Positions 41,033-49,101 of a stretch of DNA of 54,406 bases are shown in pieces. The notes below the pieces were generated by a model that was not told where the DNA came from, did no database searches, and saw nothing but the letters and a program-made list of their open reading frames with translations. Position numbers and translations under genes: made by a program. Source of the stretch: CAYWVR01 sp964461715 (lineage in GTDB: Bacteria > Planctomycetota > Phycisphaerae > FEN-1346); contig CAYWVR010000022.1 of the NCBI GenBank assembly GCA_964461715.1, positions 1 to 54,406 of the forward strand, given 5' to 3'. Every line of letters begins with the position of its first letter. Positions within the stretch are counted from its first letter, which is position 1.

Positions 41033-42151
41033 CTACGCCACCCCCGCCCGTGCCTTGAGGGTGTCGAGGCGGCCTCGAATGGCTTCGGCCTGGGGCGAGT
41101 CGGGGTACTTCTCCATCAACTCGACCGCCAGGTCGTAGGCCTCTTTGTGGCGGCCGGTCTGGACGTGCTCGGCGATGCGGACCTCCCACTCACGGCGTTC
41201 GAGGATGGCGGCGTTGCGGCGGAGTTCCAGCATCTGGTCCTGCAGGGCATGGGCTTCCGGGCTCTCGGGATAGTTCTCCAGGAGCGTTTCGGCGGCCCGG
41301 AGGGCCTGGCGCCAGTGCCGCCGGGCCACCAGGTGTTCGATCTCGCGATAGAGCCGCCGCTGCTCCTCCCGTTTGCTGGCCTCCTGCTCCAGGCGGACCG
41401 TCTCGGGCAGGCGCGAGGCGTCGGGGTTCTCGGGATACTGCTCCGCCAGGCCGCGAGCCATTTCGAGGGCCCGTTCCCAGAGGCCCAGGCCCATGTACCG
41501 CTCGACCTGCTCGGTGATCTGCTCGATCTCGCTTTGCTCGTGGCTGCGGAGGGATTCCGAGAGGCGTGCTTCGAGCTCCGCGACGCTCTCGCTGTCGGGA
41601 TAGCGGGCCCGGAACTCTTCGAGCCGCTCCTGTGCCTCTCGGTACTTGGCGGCATTGATGAGAGCCTCGACCTCGCGCCGAAGGGCCTGCTGGCGATGCT
41701 TCTTGGCCATCTGGCGTTTGGCAGCCTTCTCGCTCTCGTCGAGGAGGGTGTTCTCGGTGATCTCGGCCAGGAGGCTGACCACCTCCTCGTGGGAGGCGCT
41801 GGAGAGCTCGTCGCCGGGCTTGGCGCCCTCGCCCTTGGAGACCGCGTCGCGGAGGACCCGTTCGCCGAGCTTCGCGCTGACGGCGGCGCTGAAACAGTAC
41901 TTGACGACGAGGATCAGGCCCAGCCCCGCGGCGCCCAGGAGAAAGGCGGCGGCAAAGATGCCACATCCCAGAAGGGCGTCCAGGTACGCCTCCCGGACCC
42001 AGTGGCCCTCCATCAGGACGCCCACGGCGAAGACCAGCCCGCCGAGGCCGACGATCCAGGCCGCGACCACGGCCAGGCTCATCAGGGCGGTGATCAGGGC
42101 GGGTTTGGGCAGCTCTCGGCCGAGGTTTCCGCCTCCGAAGATGCGGCTCAT
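41033..42151 (-). CDS. membrane protein with TPR-like helical repeats
   Basis: A 372-residue protein. Two membrane helices occupy about residues 18-80 (ALITALMSLAVVAAWIVGLG, FAAAFLLGAAGLGLILVV). From about 120 to the end there are charged helical repeats with a recurring E/Q-x-YP-(D/E)-S/N signature (FRARYPDSESVAELEARL, AEQYPENPDASRLPE, LLENYPESPEAHALQDQ, MEKYPDSPQAEAIRGRL), which is typical of TPR units. It may be a scaffold facing the cytoplasm. ATG 42151 has AGGAG seven bases upstream. Confidence 0.75.
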   Translation of the reverse strand: MSRIFGGGNLGRELPKPALITALMSLAVVAAWIVGLGGLVFAVGVLMEGHWVREAYLDALLGCGIFAAAFLLGAAGLGLILVVKYCFSAAVSAKLGERVLRDAVSKGEGAKPGDELSSASHEEVVSLLAEITENTLLDESEKAAKRQMAKKHRQQALRREVEALINAAKYREAQERLEEFRARYPDSESVAELEARLSESLRSHEQSEIEQITEQVERYMGLGLWERALEMARGLAEQYPENPDASRLPETVRLEQEASKREEQRRLYREIEHLVARRHWRQALRAAETLLENYPESPEAHALQDQMLELRRNAAILERREWEVRIAEHVQTGRHKEAYDLAVELMEKYPDSPQAEAIRGRLDTLKARAGVA

Positions 42152-42285
42152 GGCAGGCTCCTTCCTGTCGTCGGGGTCTTCTCTACCATTGTAATCGGGC
42201 GGCGGGGGGATTGACACCGAACTTTTCTGGCGGATTTCCGCCGGAATTCGCTTGCACAATCTCCGTTTGTGGGTAGTTTCCCTAG

Positions 42286-42368
42286 AGGAAGCATCCAGCC
42301 GACCCATGCCAGCGCAAGGGCCTCACTCGAACACCTACGGGTGCCTCGTGGTGAGGCCCGCTTTTTCT
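42286..42368 (+). ncRNA. putative small RNA with intrinsic terminator
   Basis: A clear plus-strand terminator exists with no plus-strand gene before it: GGGCCTCAC (42318-42326) pairs with GTGAGGCCC (42351-42359), encloses CACC-TACG-GGTG, and is followed by CTTTTTCT (42361-42368). A possible promoter, TTGCAC-16-TAGTTT (42252-42279), would start an RNA of about 80 nt. Both flanking genes are on the minus strand. Function is unknown. Confidence 0.4.
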
Positions 42369-42436
42369 CGGCTCGATTGGCCCCTCCAGGGGGACGCGAC
42401 GGGCCCTGAACGCTTCCCTCCGGGGCCCGAGGCGCA

Positions 42437-42473
42437 GAAGGAACTCCCCGGCGGGCAAGGGCCGGCCGGGGAG
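42437..42473 (-). terminator. terminator of the PEP-CTERM gene
   Basis: On the minus strand CTCCCCGG (42466-42473) pairs with CCGGGGAG (42444-42451) and is followed by TTCCTTCT, 23 nt after the PEP-CTERM stop. Confidence 0.65.
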
Positions 42474-42495
42474 TGTAGGGATGGTTGAGCGTTCT

Positions 42496-43545
42496 CTAGT
42501 GGCGTTTCCGGAGCGACGCGACCAGCGAGGCTAGGCCTGCCGCCATCAGGGCCATCGACGCGGGCTCAGGCACGGGAACCGGCTCGATGGGCGTCGGATC
42601 GTCGTCGTCGCCGCCCGGAGTGATGAATTCGCCGGGCACTCGGCCGCCGCTGACGGTCGCGCTGGTGTAGGCGAAACCGAACGCTTCCTGCTGGTTCAGC
42701 GGGTCGACGGCCAGCCCGATCGGGTGCTGCCGCGGACGCTCCGGCGGGATCCAGTCCACCGGCAACTCCGTCGTGCCCACCACGGCCAGCCTCACGTCTC
42801 CCGACTCCGTGCCCCGCTGGGCCACGACCGACACGCCGACGCCCATCTGGGCCAGGAACGTCGGCAGAAGGCCCAGATCCAGGCCCGCGACCACCGCCGT
42901 CCGAGGCTCGTCCGAGGGCTCGGGGGCGGCACGATAGCCGAATCCGGCGGTTCTCGACCCGATCTCGGCCGAGTTGACGGCGGTCGTCTGGTCGACCAGC
43001 AGCCGGGCGTTCGGCTGGAATCCCGGGCCCTCGAATGTCGCCGCCTCCGCGCTGCCCGGTACGGTAAACGCCACCAGCATCTGGAGGTTGACGTGCGGCC
43101 GGATGTAGCTGATCGCCGTCTCGGTGGTTTCGCACCAGTCGCCGGTGCCCTCGCCGCTGCGGCCGGTCATGACGCGGCCGAAGCCGGCGGGCCCCATCGC
43201 CAGGACCTCCGTCTGGCCGAGGGGGACGGCCCGCTCGTCCGAGCCGGACCGGGCCAGCTCCGTCGCCTTGGGATGGACGTACATGGCGGGGACGGCGGGG
43301 GCGGTGTCCGGTTCCAGGGGGGCCGCCAGAACCAGCCCCTCGTCCGTGTGGACGGCTTGGATGACCTGCGACCGCCAGTCCTCGGGTACGACGGTTCCCT
43401 CCGGGGCCAGATATTGCGTGCTGAACCCCTCCAGGTCGGCGGTCATCTCGGTGGCCGCGGTTGCCCTGGTTTGGGGGGCCAAGCCCGCGACGACGAGCAA
43501 GAGCCCCGCCACGGCCCATTCCGGTCGAAAGCGAAGTGTCCGCAT
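42496..43545 (-). CDS. PEP-CTERM sorting-signal protein
   Basis: A 349-residue exported protein. A signal peptide (about 1-30; WAVAGLLLVVAGLAPQTRA) is followed by a beta-rich domain and, at the end, the tripartite PEP-CTERM signal: VPVPEPAS, a hydrophobic helix (MALMAAGLASLVASL) and RKRH. Exosortase (EpsH/XrtA type) would cleave and process it in exopolysaccharide-making cells; no exosortase gene is in the window. ATG 43545 has GGGAG nine bases upstream; ATG 43563 lacks a site. A 140-nt structured leader precedes it. Confidence 0.85.
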   Translation of the reverse strand: MRTLRFRPEWAVAGLLLVVAGLAPQTRATAATEMTADLEGFSTQYLAPEGTVVPEDWRSQVIQAVHTDEGLVLAAPLEPDTAPAVPAMYVHPKATELARSGSDERAVPLGQTEVLAMGPAGFGRVMTGRSGEGTGDWCETTETAISYIRPHVNLQMLVAFTVPGSAEAATFEGPGFQPNARLLVDQTTAVNSAEIGSRTAGFGYRAAPEPSDEPRTAVVAGLDLGLLPTFLAQMGVGVSVVAQRGTESGDVRLAVVGTTELPVDWIPPERPRQHPIGLAVDPLNQQEAFGFAYTSATVSGGRVPGEFITPGGDDDDPTPIEPVPVPEPASMALMAAGLASLVASLRKRH

Positions 43546-43685
43546 GATCCATGACTCCCGCATGCGGGCACGGTAGGGCGTGCCCTGTGAGCTCTTCGGC
43601 CTCGAAGAGCCTGCTAACCGACGACGTTGCAACCAGTTAGCGCCATTCCCCGGGTGCATCCGGCCGGTTTGGCGACCGACCTTTC
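43546..43685 (-). promoter_or_regulatory. structured 5' leader of the PEP-CTERM gene
   Basis: On the minus strand, in order: GCTAAC (43636-43641) pairs with GTTAGC (43613-43618); GCTCTTCG (43603-43610) pairs with CGAAGAGC (43591-43598) around AGGC; and GGGCACG (43579-43585) pairs with CGTGCCC (43566-43572). The last hairpin ends six bases before the ribosome site. The motifs of c-di-GMP-I and cobalamin riboswitches were not found. It may be a riboswitch, attenuator or protein-binding leader. Confidence 0.4.
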
Positions 43686-43691
43686 ATTAGG

Positions 43692-43719
43692 ATTATACGC
43701 GCGCCACGGGCAAAAGCAA
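43692..43719 (-). promoter_or_regulatory. promoter of the PEP-CTERM gene
   Basis: On the minus strand TTGCTT (43714-43719), a 16-nt spacer and perfect TATAAT (43692-43697). The -35 overlaps the T-tract that would end the upstream candidate RNA. Confidence 0.55.
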
Positions 43720-43980
43720 ACGGCCGTTGCCGGGAAAGGACTCGAATCCGTCCCGGATTCGTCCACAAAATGGACCAACCGGGGACGTGGAACGCGCGGT
43801 GAACGCCCCGTACGCCGCGATTCCAGCCCCCGGTTGGCGGATGGGGTCAAGGGCGCGGGCTACGAACCCTTCGGGAGGTAGCCCGCGCGGCCGCCTCGGC
43901 GACCAAACCATACAACCGCAACACGCTATCGGGGACCTCGCCCGGACCCCGCCGGGCGGGGGACACCCGCCACGGGTGCC
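43712..43980 (-). ncRNA. putative structured non-coding RNA (~270 nt)
   Basis: No protein frame here looks real, but the minus strand is dense with perfect helices. GGCACCCG/CGGGTGTC is at 43962-43980. An 11-bp stem GCGCGGGCTAC/GTAGCCCGCGC spans 43853-43888. A 10-bp stem CCAACCGGGG/CCCCGGTTGG (43775-43837) encloses further TGGAA/TTCCA and CGCGG/CCGCG pairs. GAATCCG/CGGATTC is at 43744-43760. A weak terminator (43712-43730) ends it. The promoter at 43988-44015 faces the same way. The conserved motifs of RNase P RNA, tmRNA and SRP RNA were looked for and not seen; a divergent 6S RNA is not excluded. Confidence 0.45.
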
Positions 43981-43987
43981 AGGATAG

Positions 43988-44015
43988 AGACTATGCGCCA
44001 ACGGGCCCCTGTCAA
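43988..44015 (-). promoter_or_regulatory. promoter of the putative structured RNA
   Basis: On the minus strand TTGACA (44010-44015), a 16-nt spacer and TAGTCT (43988-43993). The predicted start falls at the first helix of the RNA. Confidence 0.5.
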
Positions 44016-44142
44016 AAGAGTTGCCGCGATCGGCCCCGGGGTGTGCGCGCAAGCCCTTTAGGAAGGCGAGTTTACGTCGGACAAGCGAAAGCCGGCGAAG
44101 GGGCGGGTCCGACCCGATCACCCCGCCAAACCCGCAGGAAAA

Positions 44143-44802
44143 TCAGTCCCGAAGCTCCACGTGCCAGTACGCCGCGTCCAGGAACTGCTTCCAGGAGCGG
44201 TACCGGCTGTCGCGGGCATGAAGAGTCAGGACCGGGCTGAACCGGGGGGCCTTGGGCGCCTGAACGAGGCGCATGCGCGCCTCTTCCGGCGTCCGGCCGC
44301 CCTTGCGGACGTTGCACGCCAGGCACGCGCACACGACGTTATCCCAGACCGTCCGCCCGCCCCGACTCCGCGGGACGACGTGGTCGATCGAGAGGTCGGC
44401 GCTGCGAAAGCTCTTCCCGCAGTACTGGCAGCGGTTCCGGTCGCGGGCGAAGAGGTTCCGGCGATTCAGGCGGACCTTCGTCCGGGGCACGCGGTCGTAG
44501 CTCAGAAGGCGAATGACCCGCGGGACGGCCAGCTCGAAGCGGACCGTCTTGATCCAGGCATCGTGCAGGGCCGGCTGGAACCGCCGCCGCTCCTCCGACA
44601 CCGCCGCCCACGACGAGAAGTCGTAGCAGTCGAACGACTCGTCCTCCACCGACACGACCTCCGCCACCTCCTTCCACAGGAGCACGAAGGCGTGCCGCGC
44701 ACGCACCACCCGCACCGCCATGAACAGGCGGTTCAGAACCAGCACGCTGGTGTTCAGGGCGCTCGTCTGCGGCGGCGTGACAGCCACGGCCCGGCTCATC
44801 AT
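44143..44802 (-). CDS. HNH endonuclease-domain protein
   Basis: A 219-residue protein. The C-terminal half holds an HNH nuclease core with a zinc-binding cysteine set: CQYCGKSF, LSIDHVVPRSRGG, WDNVVCACLACNVRKGGRT. The N-terminal half (about 15-100; VLVLNRLFMAVRVVRARHAF) is conserved in planctomycete and actinobacterial relatives that are chromosomal and of unknown role. No methyltransferase or phage genes accompany it, so restriction or homing is not indicated. ATG 44802 follows GGAG. Confidence 0.87.
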   Translation of the reverse strand: MMSRAVAVTPPQTSALNTSVLVLNRLFMAVRVVRARHAFVLLWKEVAEVVSVEDESFDCYDFSSWAAVSEERRRFQPALHDAWIKTVRFELAVPRVIRLLSYDRVPRTKVRLNRRNLFARDRNRCQYCGKSFRSADLSIDHVVPRSRGGRTVWDNVVCACLACNVRKGGRTPEEARMRLVQAPKAPRFSPVLTLHARDSRYRSWKQFLDAAYWHVELRD

Positions 44803-44829
44803 CCGGTCTCCGGACAGAAAATCCGGCGA

Positions 44830-44858
44830 ATGATACCCGCGCCGGGGCCGCTTGTCCA
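44830..44858 (-). promoter_or_regulatory. promoter of the HNH gene
   Basis: On the minus strand TGGACA (44853-44858), a 17-nt spacer and TATCAT (44830-44835). A leader of about 20 nt with GGAG follows, unlike the leaderless promoters elsewhere in the window. Confidence 0.5.
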
Positions 44859-44935
44859 GTCCGAGATGCCGGCGGCGGCGCTAAGAAGCTGTGATGGAGA
44901 GCGGGCTCGAGAAGCCGGACGGGCACGACCGGCGG

Positions 44936-46375
44936 CTAGGCCCGGGGGGAATCCGGCTTCGTCGTCGACGGCGGGAAGGCCAGGGGGTAGGCCGTCGCGA
45001 CGGTTGGGGCGACAGGGATGGCCAGATCGGCCAGGTCGCCTTGGCCCCAGAGCCGCTCGAACGCATCCACCACCTCCGGATCGAAGTGCGTCCCGCGTCC
45101 GCCCCGAATCTCCGCCATCGCCACCTCGGGTGCCAGGGCGGGACGGTAGACCCGGTCGCTCGTCATCGCGTCGTAAACGTCCGGGGCGGCCAGAATCCGG
45201 GCCGAAAGCGGAATCTGCGTCCCTTGGAGTCGGTCCGGGTATCCCGACCCGTCCCACCACTCGTGATGGTGCCGGACCGCCGGCACCGTCCGCCGCAGGA
45301 ACGACGCCTGCGAGAGGATGCGGCAGCCGATGACCGGGTGACGCGTGATGATCGTCCACTGGGCCCGCGTCAGGGACCCCGGACGCATCAGAATGGAGTC
45401 CGGCACGCCGATCTTGCCGATGTCGTGCAGCATGGCCGCATGGGCCACCGTCTCGATCTGCTCCGACGTCATCTGCATCTGCTGGGCCAGCCGCACCGAC
45501 AGACCGTGCACGTTCATGCTGTGGCGGCCGGTGTAGCCGTCGCGGACTTCGATGGCCCGGACCATCGCCCAGATCGAATCCAGGCACTGCGACCGGCTCC
45601 GCCGGAGCAGGGCCTGAACCCGTTGGGCCAGGTCCTCCACCCGGTGGCCCTCCAACTGCGTCGACGTGCCCCGGGGGAGGTCCCGGTACGCCATGACCGT
45701 CTCGCGGGTGAGGGTCCGGGCGAACAGGAGGGCGCTTCGGGCGGCCTGAAGGAGCCCGGAGGCGGTGTCGACGGCGTCGTCCGGGTGGCAGGCGACCCCG
45801 GCCCGAAGCGCGATCCGCACCCGGAATCCGTCCCCCTCGAAGGGCCGGTCCTCCAGGGCCCGGACCCACCGTCGCGCGGCCGACTGGGCCCCCGCTGCGC
45901 CCTCTTCGGGCAGAACGACGGCCAGATGGTCCCCCGTCCGGCACACCGTGTCCACGGCCCGCGCCAGCCGCCTCAACTCCTGTTCCACGTGCGTCAGCAC
46001 CGCCTCGGCAACCCGTTCGCCGCGGGTGCGGCGGGTGTCTTCGAGCGGTTCGACCTCCAGCAGCACCAGGGCCAGCCCCGTCGCGAACCGCGACGTGCGG
46101 GCCAGCTCCCTCTTCAGGGCTTGCCGGAGGGGCGGCAAAAGGTCCGCCTCACCGTCCGGGCACGTCTCGGTGGTCGCCTGCTGCAACCGCCGAAGCTCGC
46201 GATGAATCCGGGCGGCCGCCTCGACCAGGGGCCCGCCCTCCCGATGGGGCGCGTCGGGGTTGTGTGCGATGGCTTCGAGGTAGGCGCGGCAGGCTGCGGC
46301 ATCGTCGGAGGACGCCTCGACGGGCGCGTATAGAAGAGCCCGGCAGGTCTCAGGAAGCGATTTGGTCTCGTCCAT
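44936..46375 (-). CDS. HD-GYP phosphodiesterase with degenerate GGDEF domain
   Basis: A 479-residue protein, probably c-di-GMP related. Residues about 75-240 resemble a GGDEF domain, but the active-site loop reads RTGDHLAVVLP instead of RxGGDEFxxxLP, so cyclase activity is unlikely. The HD-GYP domain (about 270-460) is complete: HSMNVHGLSVRLAQQ, AAMLHDIGKIGVPDSIL, HPVIGCRIL, and HHHEWWDGSGYPDRLQG, then ILAAPDVYDAMTSDR. It would hydrolyse c-di-GMP using a metal centre. No membrane segment is seen. The start is uncertain: ATG 46375 is chosen; GTG 46432 would add 19 residues. A second HD-GYP gene is at 53227. Confidence 0.87.
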   Translation of the reverse strand: MDETKSLPETCRALLYAPVEASSDDAAACRAYLEAIAHNPDAPHREGGPLVEAAARIHRELRRLQQATTETCPDGEADLLPPLRQALKRELARTSRFATGLALVLLEVEPLEDTRRTRGERVAEAVLTHVEQELRRLARAVDTVCRTGDHLAVVLPEEGAAGAQSAARRWVRALEDRPFEGDGFRVRIALRAGVACHPDDAVDTASGLLQAARSALLFARTLTRETVMAYRDLPRGTSTQLEGHRVEDLAQRVQALLRRSRSQCLDSIWAMVRAIEVRDGYTGRHSMNVHGLSVRLAQQMQMTSEQIETVAHAAMLHDIGKIGVPDSILMRPGSLTRAQWTIITRHPVIGCRILSQASFLRRTVPAVRHHHEWWDGSGYPDRLQGTQIPLSARILAAPDVYDAMTSDRVYRPALAPEVAMAEIRGGRGTHFDPEVVDAFERLWGQGDLADLAIPVAPTVATAYPLAFPPSTTKPDSPRA

Positions 46376-46477
46376 CCGCGGCGTCTCTCGTCCTGTGGCG
46401 GGACTCCCTCCGACTGCCGTAATCTCGACCACATGACGCAGGGGCTTGAGGGGTTTCAGTGGACGTGACGAGGCGTC

Positions 46478-47158
46478 TCAGCCGTCGATCTCGGCGAAGA
46501 GGCGCCGAATCCACGGGGGCGTGGCGCGGCGGAAGGTCTCGATGCGTTGGCGGCGGGTGGCGTAGTAGAGGGCCATGCCGCCCTGGACGAGGATGGTGAC
46601 CGCGATGACCGTCCCGTAGAACCCGTAGACGAGGATCGGGGCGAAGCGCTCGACGTCGGCATCGATCGCCGCCGCGATGCTCGGCATGGTCGAGAGCTGG
46701 GCCCGGACCTCCGGCGAGAGGACCGAGAGTTTCACCTCCTCGGTCGAGAAGGCGATCATCCGGGCGACCGCGTACAGCGCGATGGCGGCGAGGAGAGCGA
46801 GCTGGTTCTTCGCCAGGAGGCCCGCCGCCGACGCCCCGCCCCGCCTCATCCGCCCGTAGCCCACCAGCTCCACCAGCCCCGCCGCGCCCACCGCGGCGAC
46901 GATGAAGAGATCGAGAAGACTGGGCCAGAAGAGCAACCAGGGCAGGGCCCCGAACGCGATCACCAGCGCCACGATCGCCGACGACCGCGCCACCCGGGCC
47001 GCGCGGAGCACCGGTCGGCGGAGGCGGACCGCCTGCCGGACGGCGGCATAGTCGGCCTCGCCCAGCGGCTCGGGCGCCTCGACCGGGACCGGGCGGACGA
47101 GCGTCTCCGGCGCGGTCGCGGGGGGCGGAGCAGACGCGCGTTCGAGGGTGACTTCCAT
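46478..47158 (-). CDS. multi-pass membrane protein of unknown function
   Basis: A 226-residue protein. After a Pro/Ala-rich cytoplasmic start, hydrophobic segments lie near 60-75 (SSAIVALVIAFGALPWLLFW), 83-97 (LLDLFIVAAVGAAGLVELV), 115-132 (LALLAAIALYAVARMI) and 178-200 (ILVYGFYGTVIAVTILVQGG). The tail RRQRIETFRRATPPWIRRLF is basic. It resembles membrane proteins of unknown role seen in other planctomycetes. No Shine-Dalgarno is evident before ATG 47158, so the start is provisional. Confidence 0.65.
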   Translation of the reverse strand: MEVTLERASAPPPATAPETLVRPVPVEAPEPLGEADYAAVRQAVRLRRPVLRAARVARSSAIVALVIAFGALPWLLFWPSLLDLFIVAAVGAAGLVELVGYGRMRRGGASAAGLLAKNQLALLAAIALYAVARMIAFSTEEVKLSVLSPEVRAQLSTMPSIAAAIDADVERFAPILVYGFYGTVIAVTILVQGGMALYYATRRQRIETFRRATPPWIRRLFAEIDG

Positions 47159-47219
47159 GGTGGGGTATCGCCATCCCCCGGCCGCCGACTATAGCGAAAA
47201 AACGTCCGCTAGGCCGATT

Positions 47220-48314
47220 CTAGCCCTCTGAGAGGGCCTCGGCCACCAGGTCGCCCACCTCGCTCGTCGTGTAGCCCATGCGGCCGGCGGCCATGCCTTC
47301 GAGCTTCTCGCCGGTGACGTGGGCGATGGCCCGGTCGACGGCGGCGGCGGCTTCGGTCTCGCCCAGTTCGGCGAGCATCATGCCCAGGGCCCCGATGGCG
47401 GCCATGGGGTTGATCTTGCCCTGGCCCGTGTACTTGGGCGCCGAGCCGCCGATGGGCTCGAACATCGAGACCCCCTGCGGGTTGATGTTGGCGCCGGCGG
47501 CGATGCCCATGCCCCCCTGGATCATCGCCCCGAGGTCCGTGATGATGTCGCCGAACATGTTCCCCACGACGATCGTGTCGTAATACTCCGGGTTCTTGAC
47601 CATCCACATGCAGCATGCGTCGACGTGGTTGTAATCCTTCTGGATGTCGGGATACTCTTCTCCGATCTCGCGGAACGCCCTCCGCCACAGGTCCCCGGCG
47701 CGCGTCAGCACGTTGACCTTGTGCACCAGGGTCAGCATCTTCTTGGGGCGCTCGCGGCGCGTGCAGGCCTCGAAGGCGTAGCGGATGCACCGCTCCACGC
47801 CCCGCCGCGTGTTGCACATGACCTGCGTGGCGACCTCGTGCGGCGTATCCTTGTACTGGACCCCGCCCATGCCCGAATAGAGACCTTCGGTGTTCTCGCG
47901 GACGATGACGAAGTCGATGTCCGCCGGCCCCTTGCCGGCCAGGGGGCAGGGCACGCCGGGGTAGAGTTTCACCGGACGGAGGTTGATATATTGGTCCAGC
48001 GCGAATCGCAGTTTCAACAGAAGCCCCGGCTCGAGAATCCCGTCCCGGACGTCGGGATGGCCCACGGCGCCCAGGTAGATGGCGTCGAAGGCCCGCAGCT
48101 CGTCCACCTCCTCGTCCGTGATGGGCGGGACGGTCAGCTCCTCCGGGTTGCCGCCCATCGCCAGGTACCGGTCGCCGCCGTAGTCGAAGTCCGTGGTCTC
48201 AACGCGGAAGCCGAAGCGTGCGGCGGCGGCGTCGAGGACCTTCAGGCCCTCGGCGACCACTTCCGGGCCGGTCCCGTCGCCGCCGATGACCGCGATCTTA
48301 TGCGTCTTGGGCAT
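47220..48314 (-). CDS. leuB: 3-isopropylmalate dehydrogenase
   Basis: Oxidatively decarboxylates 3-isopropylmalate in leucine synthesis with NAD. The 364-residue sequence has IAVIGGDGTGPEVVAEGLKV, a substrate-binding arginine set in LRFALDQYINLRPVKLYPG, VRENTEGLYSGMGG, DACCMWMVKNPEYYDTIVVG, metal-binding NMFGDIITDLGAMIQGG, and GSAPKYTGQGKINPMAAIGA. Tartrate dehydrogenase and homoisocitrate dehydrogenase are close relatives, so LeuB is the best but not the only reading. ATG 48314 is chosen because GAGGAGG lies seven bases upstream; ATG 48320 is too close. It stands alone, without leuC or leuD. Confidence 0.88.
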   Translation of the reverse strand: MPKTHKIAVIGGDGTGPEVVAEGLKVLDAAAARFGFRVETTDFDYGGDRYLAMGGNPEELTVPPITDEEVDELRAFDAIYLGAVGHPDVRDGILEPGLLLKLRFALDQYINLRPVKLYPGVPCPLAGKGPADIDFVIVRENTEGLYSGMGGVQYKDTPHEVATQVMCNTRRGVERCIRYAFEACTRRERPKKMLTLVHKVNVLTRAGDLWRRAFREIGEEYPDIQKDYNHVDACCMWMVKNPEYYDTIVVGNMFGDIITDLGAMIQGGMGIAAGANINPQGVSMFEPIGGSAPKYTGQGKINPMAAIGALGMMLAELGETEAAAAVDRAIAHVTGEKLEGMAAGRMGYTTSEVGDLVAEALSEG

Positions 48315-49101
48315 CTCCATGCCTCCTCTCTCCGGAGCGAAATGAGCCCCTCCTTCTACCGCGCCGCGGCCCCCGTGACAAGCGCAAAAAGCCGCTCCGC
48401 ACGCCTGTTAACTTGGACAAGCCCGCGCGGCGAACGACGCACGCTTCGCGAGATTCACGAAACCGTCTATCCCTAAGCGGCGCACGCTTTCGCGACTGTT
48501 CGGGGGGAAGTGGCACGAAACCGCCCCCTTTTCGCCTCTTCTTGCCCCCATTTCGCCCCTCACTCTACCCTCTCCCACGAGGGGAGAACAGGGAAACGGA
48601 AGCGGCGCGGGCGCGGGTGAGCCGCAAGCGGCATCAGGGGGCGGCGGGGCGCGGCGACCCGTGCCGCACGGGGACGGACTCGCCGCGGCGGGGTTCCCGG
48701 GCGACGGGGATGCGGCGACGGGCATAGCGGTTGCGCGGGCGGGCGGCGGGGCAAAAGTGTTGCCAGATGAGGATGATGGTCTCCATCGTCGGGTCCTCCG
48801 ACCCCCGTTCGTTCTCTTGGACGCGGGATCCATGAACCTATTCGCTCGCCGGGCGGCGGCGGATTCAGAGACCCACCGCGCCACCCATGGGACCGGGGTC
48901 CAGCGATGCCCCGCCCCGTGGCGCAAGTACATCAAGCCGAGCTACATGCGTCTGCTCGCCGGCTGCCGGAGCCGCAAGAGCAGGGGGAGCCGCGATCGTA
49001 AGATCGCGGGCATGCCCGCACGCCTTCTGTGTCGGCGGGCGAGCGTGGATTGGCGCATGGCCGCGCGAAACGGCGTGGCCATGCCGCCCGGCGGGGGGGG
49101 A
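48315..49101. other. 790-nt gap without a recognisable gene
   Basis: No frame matches a known protein. The stretch contains pyrimidine/purine tracts (CCCCCTTTTCGCC, CTCTACCCTCTCCC), two related CGCACGCTTTCGCG-like words near 48440 and 48482, and copy D of the dispersed palindrome. It may be decayed intergenic DNA. Confidence 0.4.
48852..48882. repeat. dispersed palindromic repeat, copy D (inverted orientation)
   Basis: Read on the minus strand it is GGCGCGGTGGGTC, then TCTGAAT and CCGCCGCC, matching the left arm of copies A and B. The second arm is degraded. Confidence 0.45.

Noticed and set aside
42200..42240. TTGACA at 42213 as a -35 element
   Set aside because: No acceptable -10 lies 15-19 nt downstream; the TTGCAC/TAGTTT pair further on is a better, though weak, candidate.
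16740..48560. Similar pyrimidine-tract and GGGGGG stretches near 16790 and 48505
   Set aside because: The resemblance is limited to low-complexity runs, and the sequence between them does not align well enough to call a repeat.
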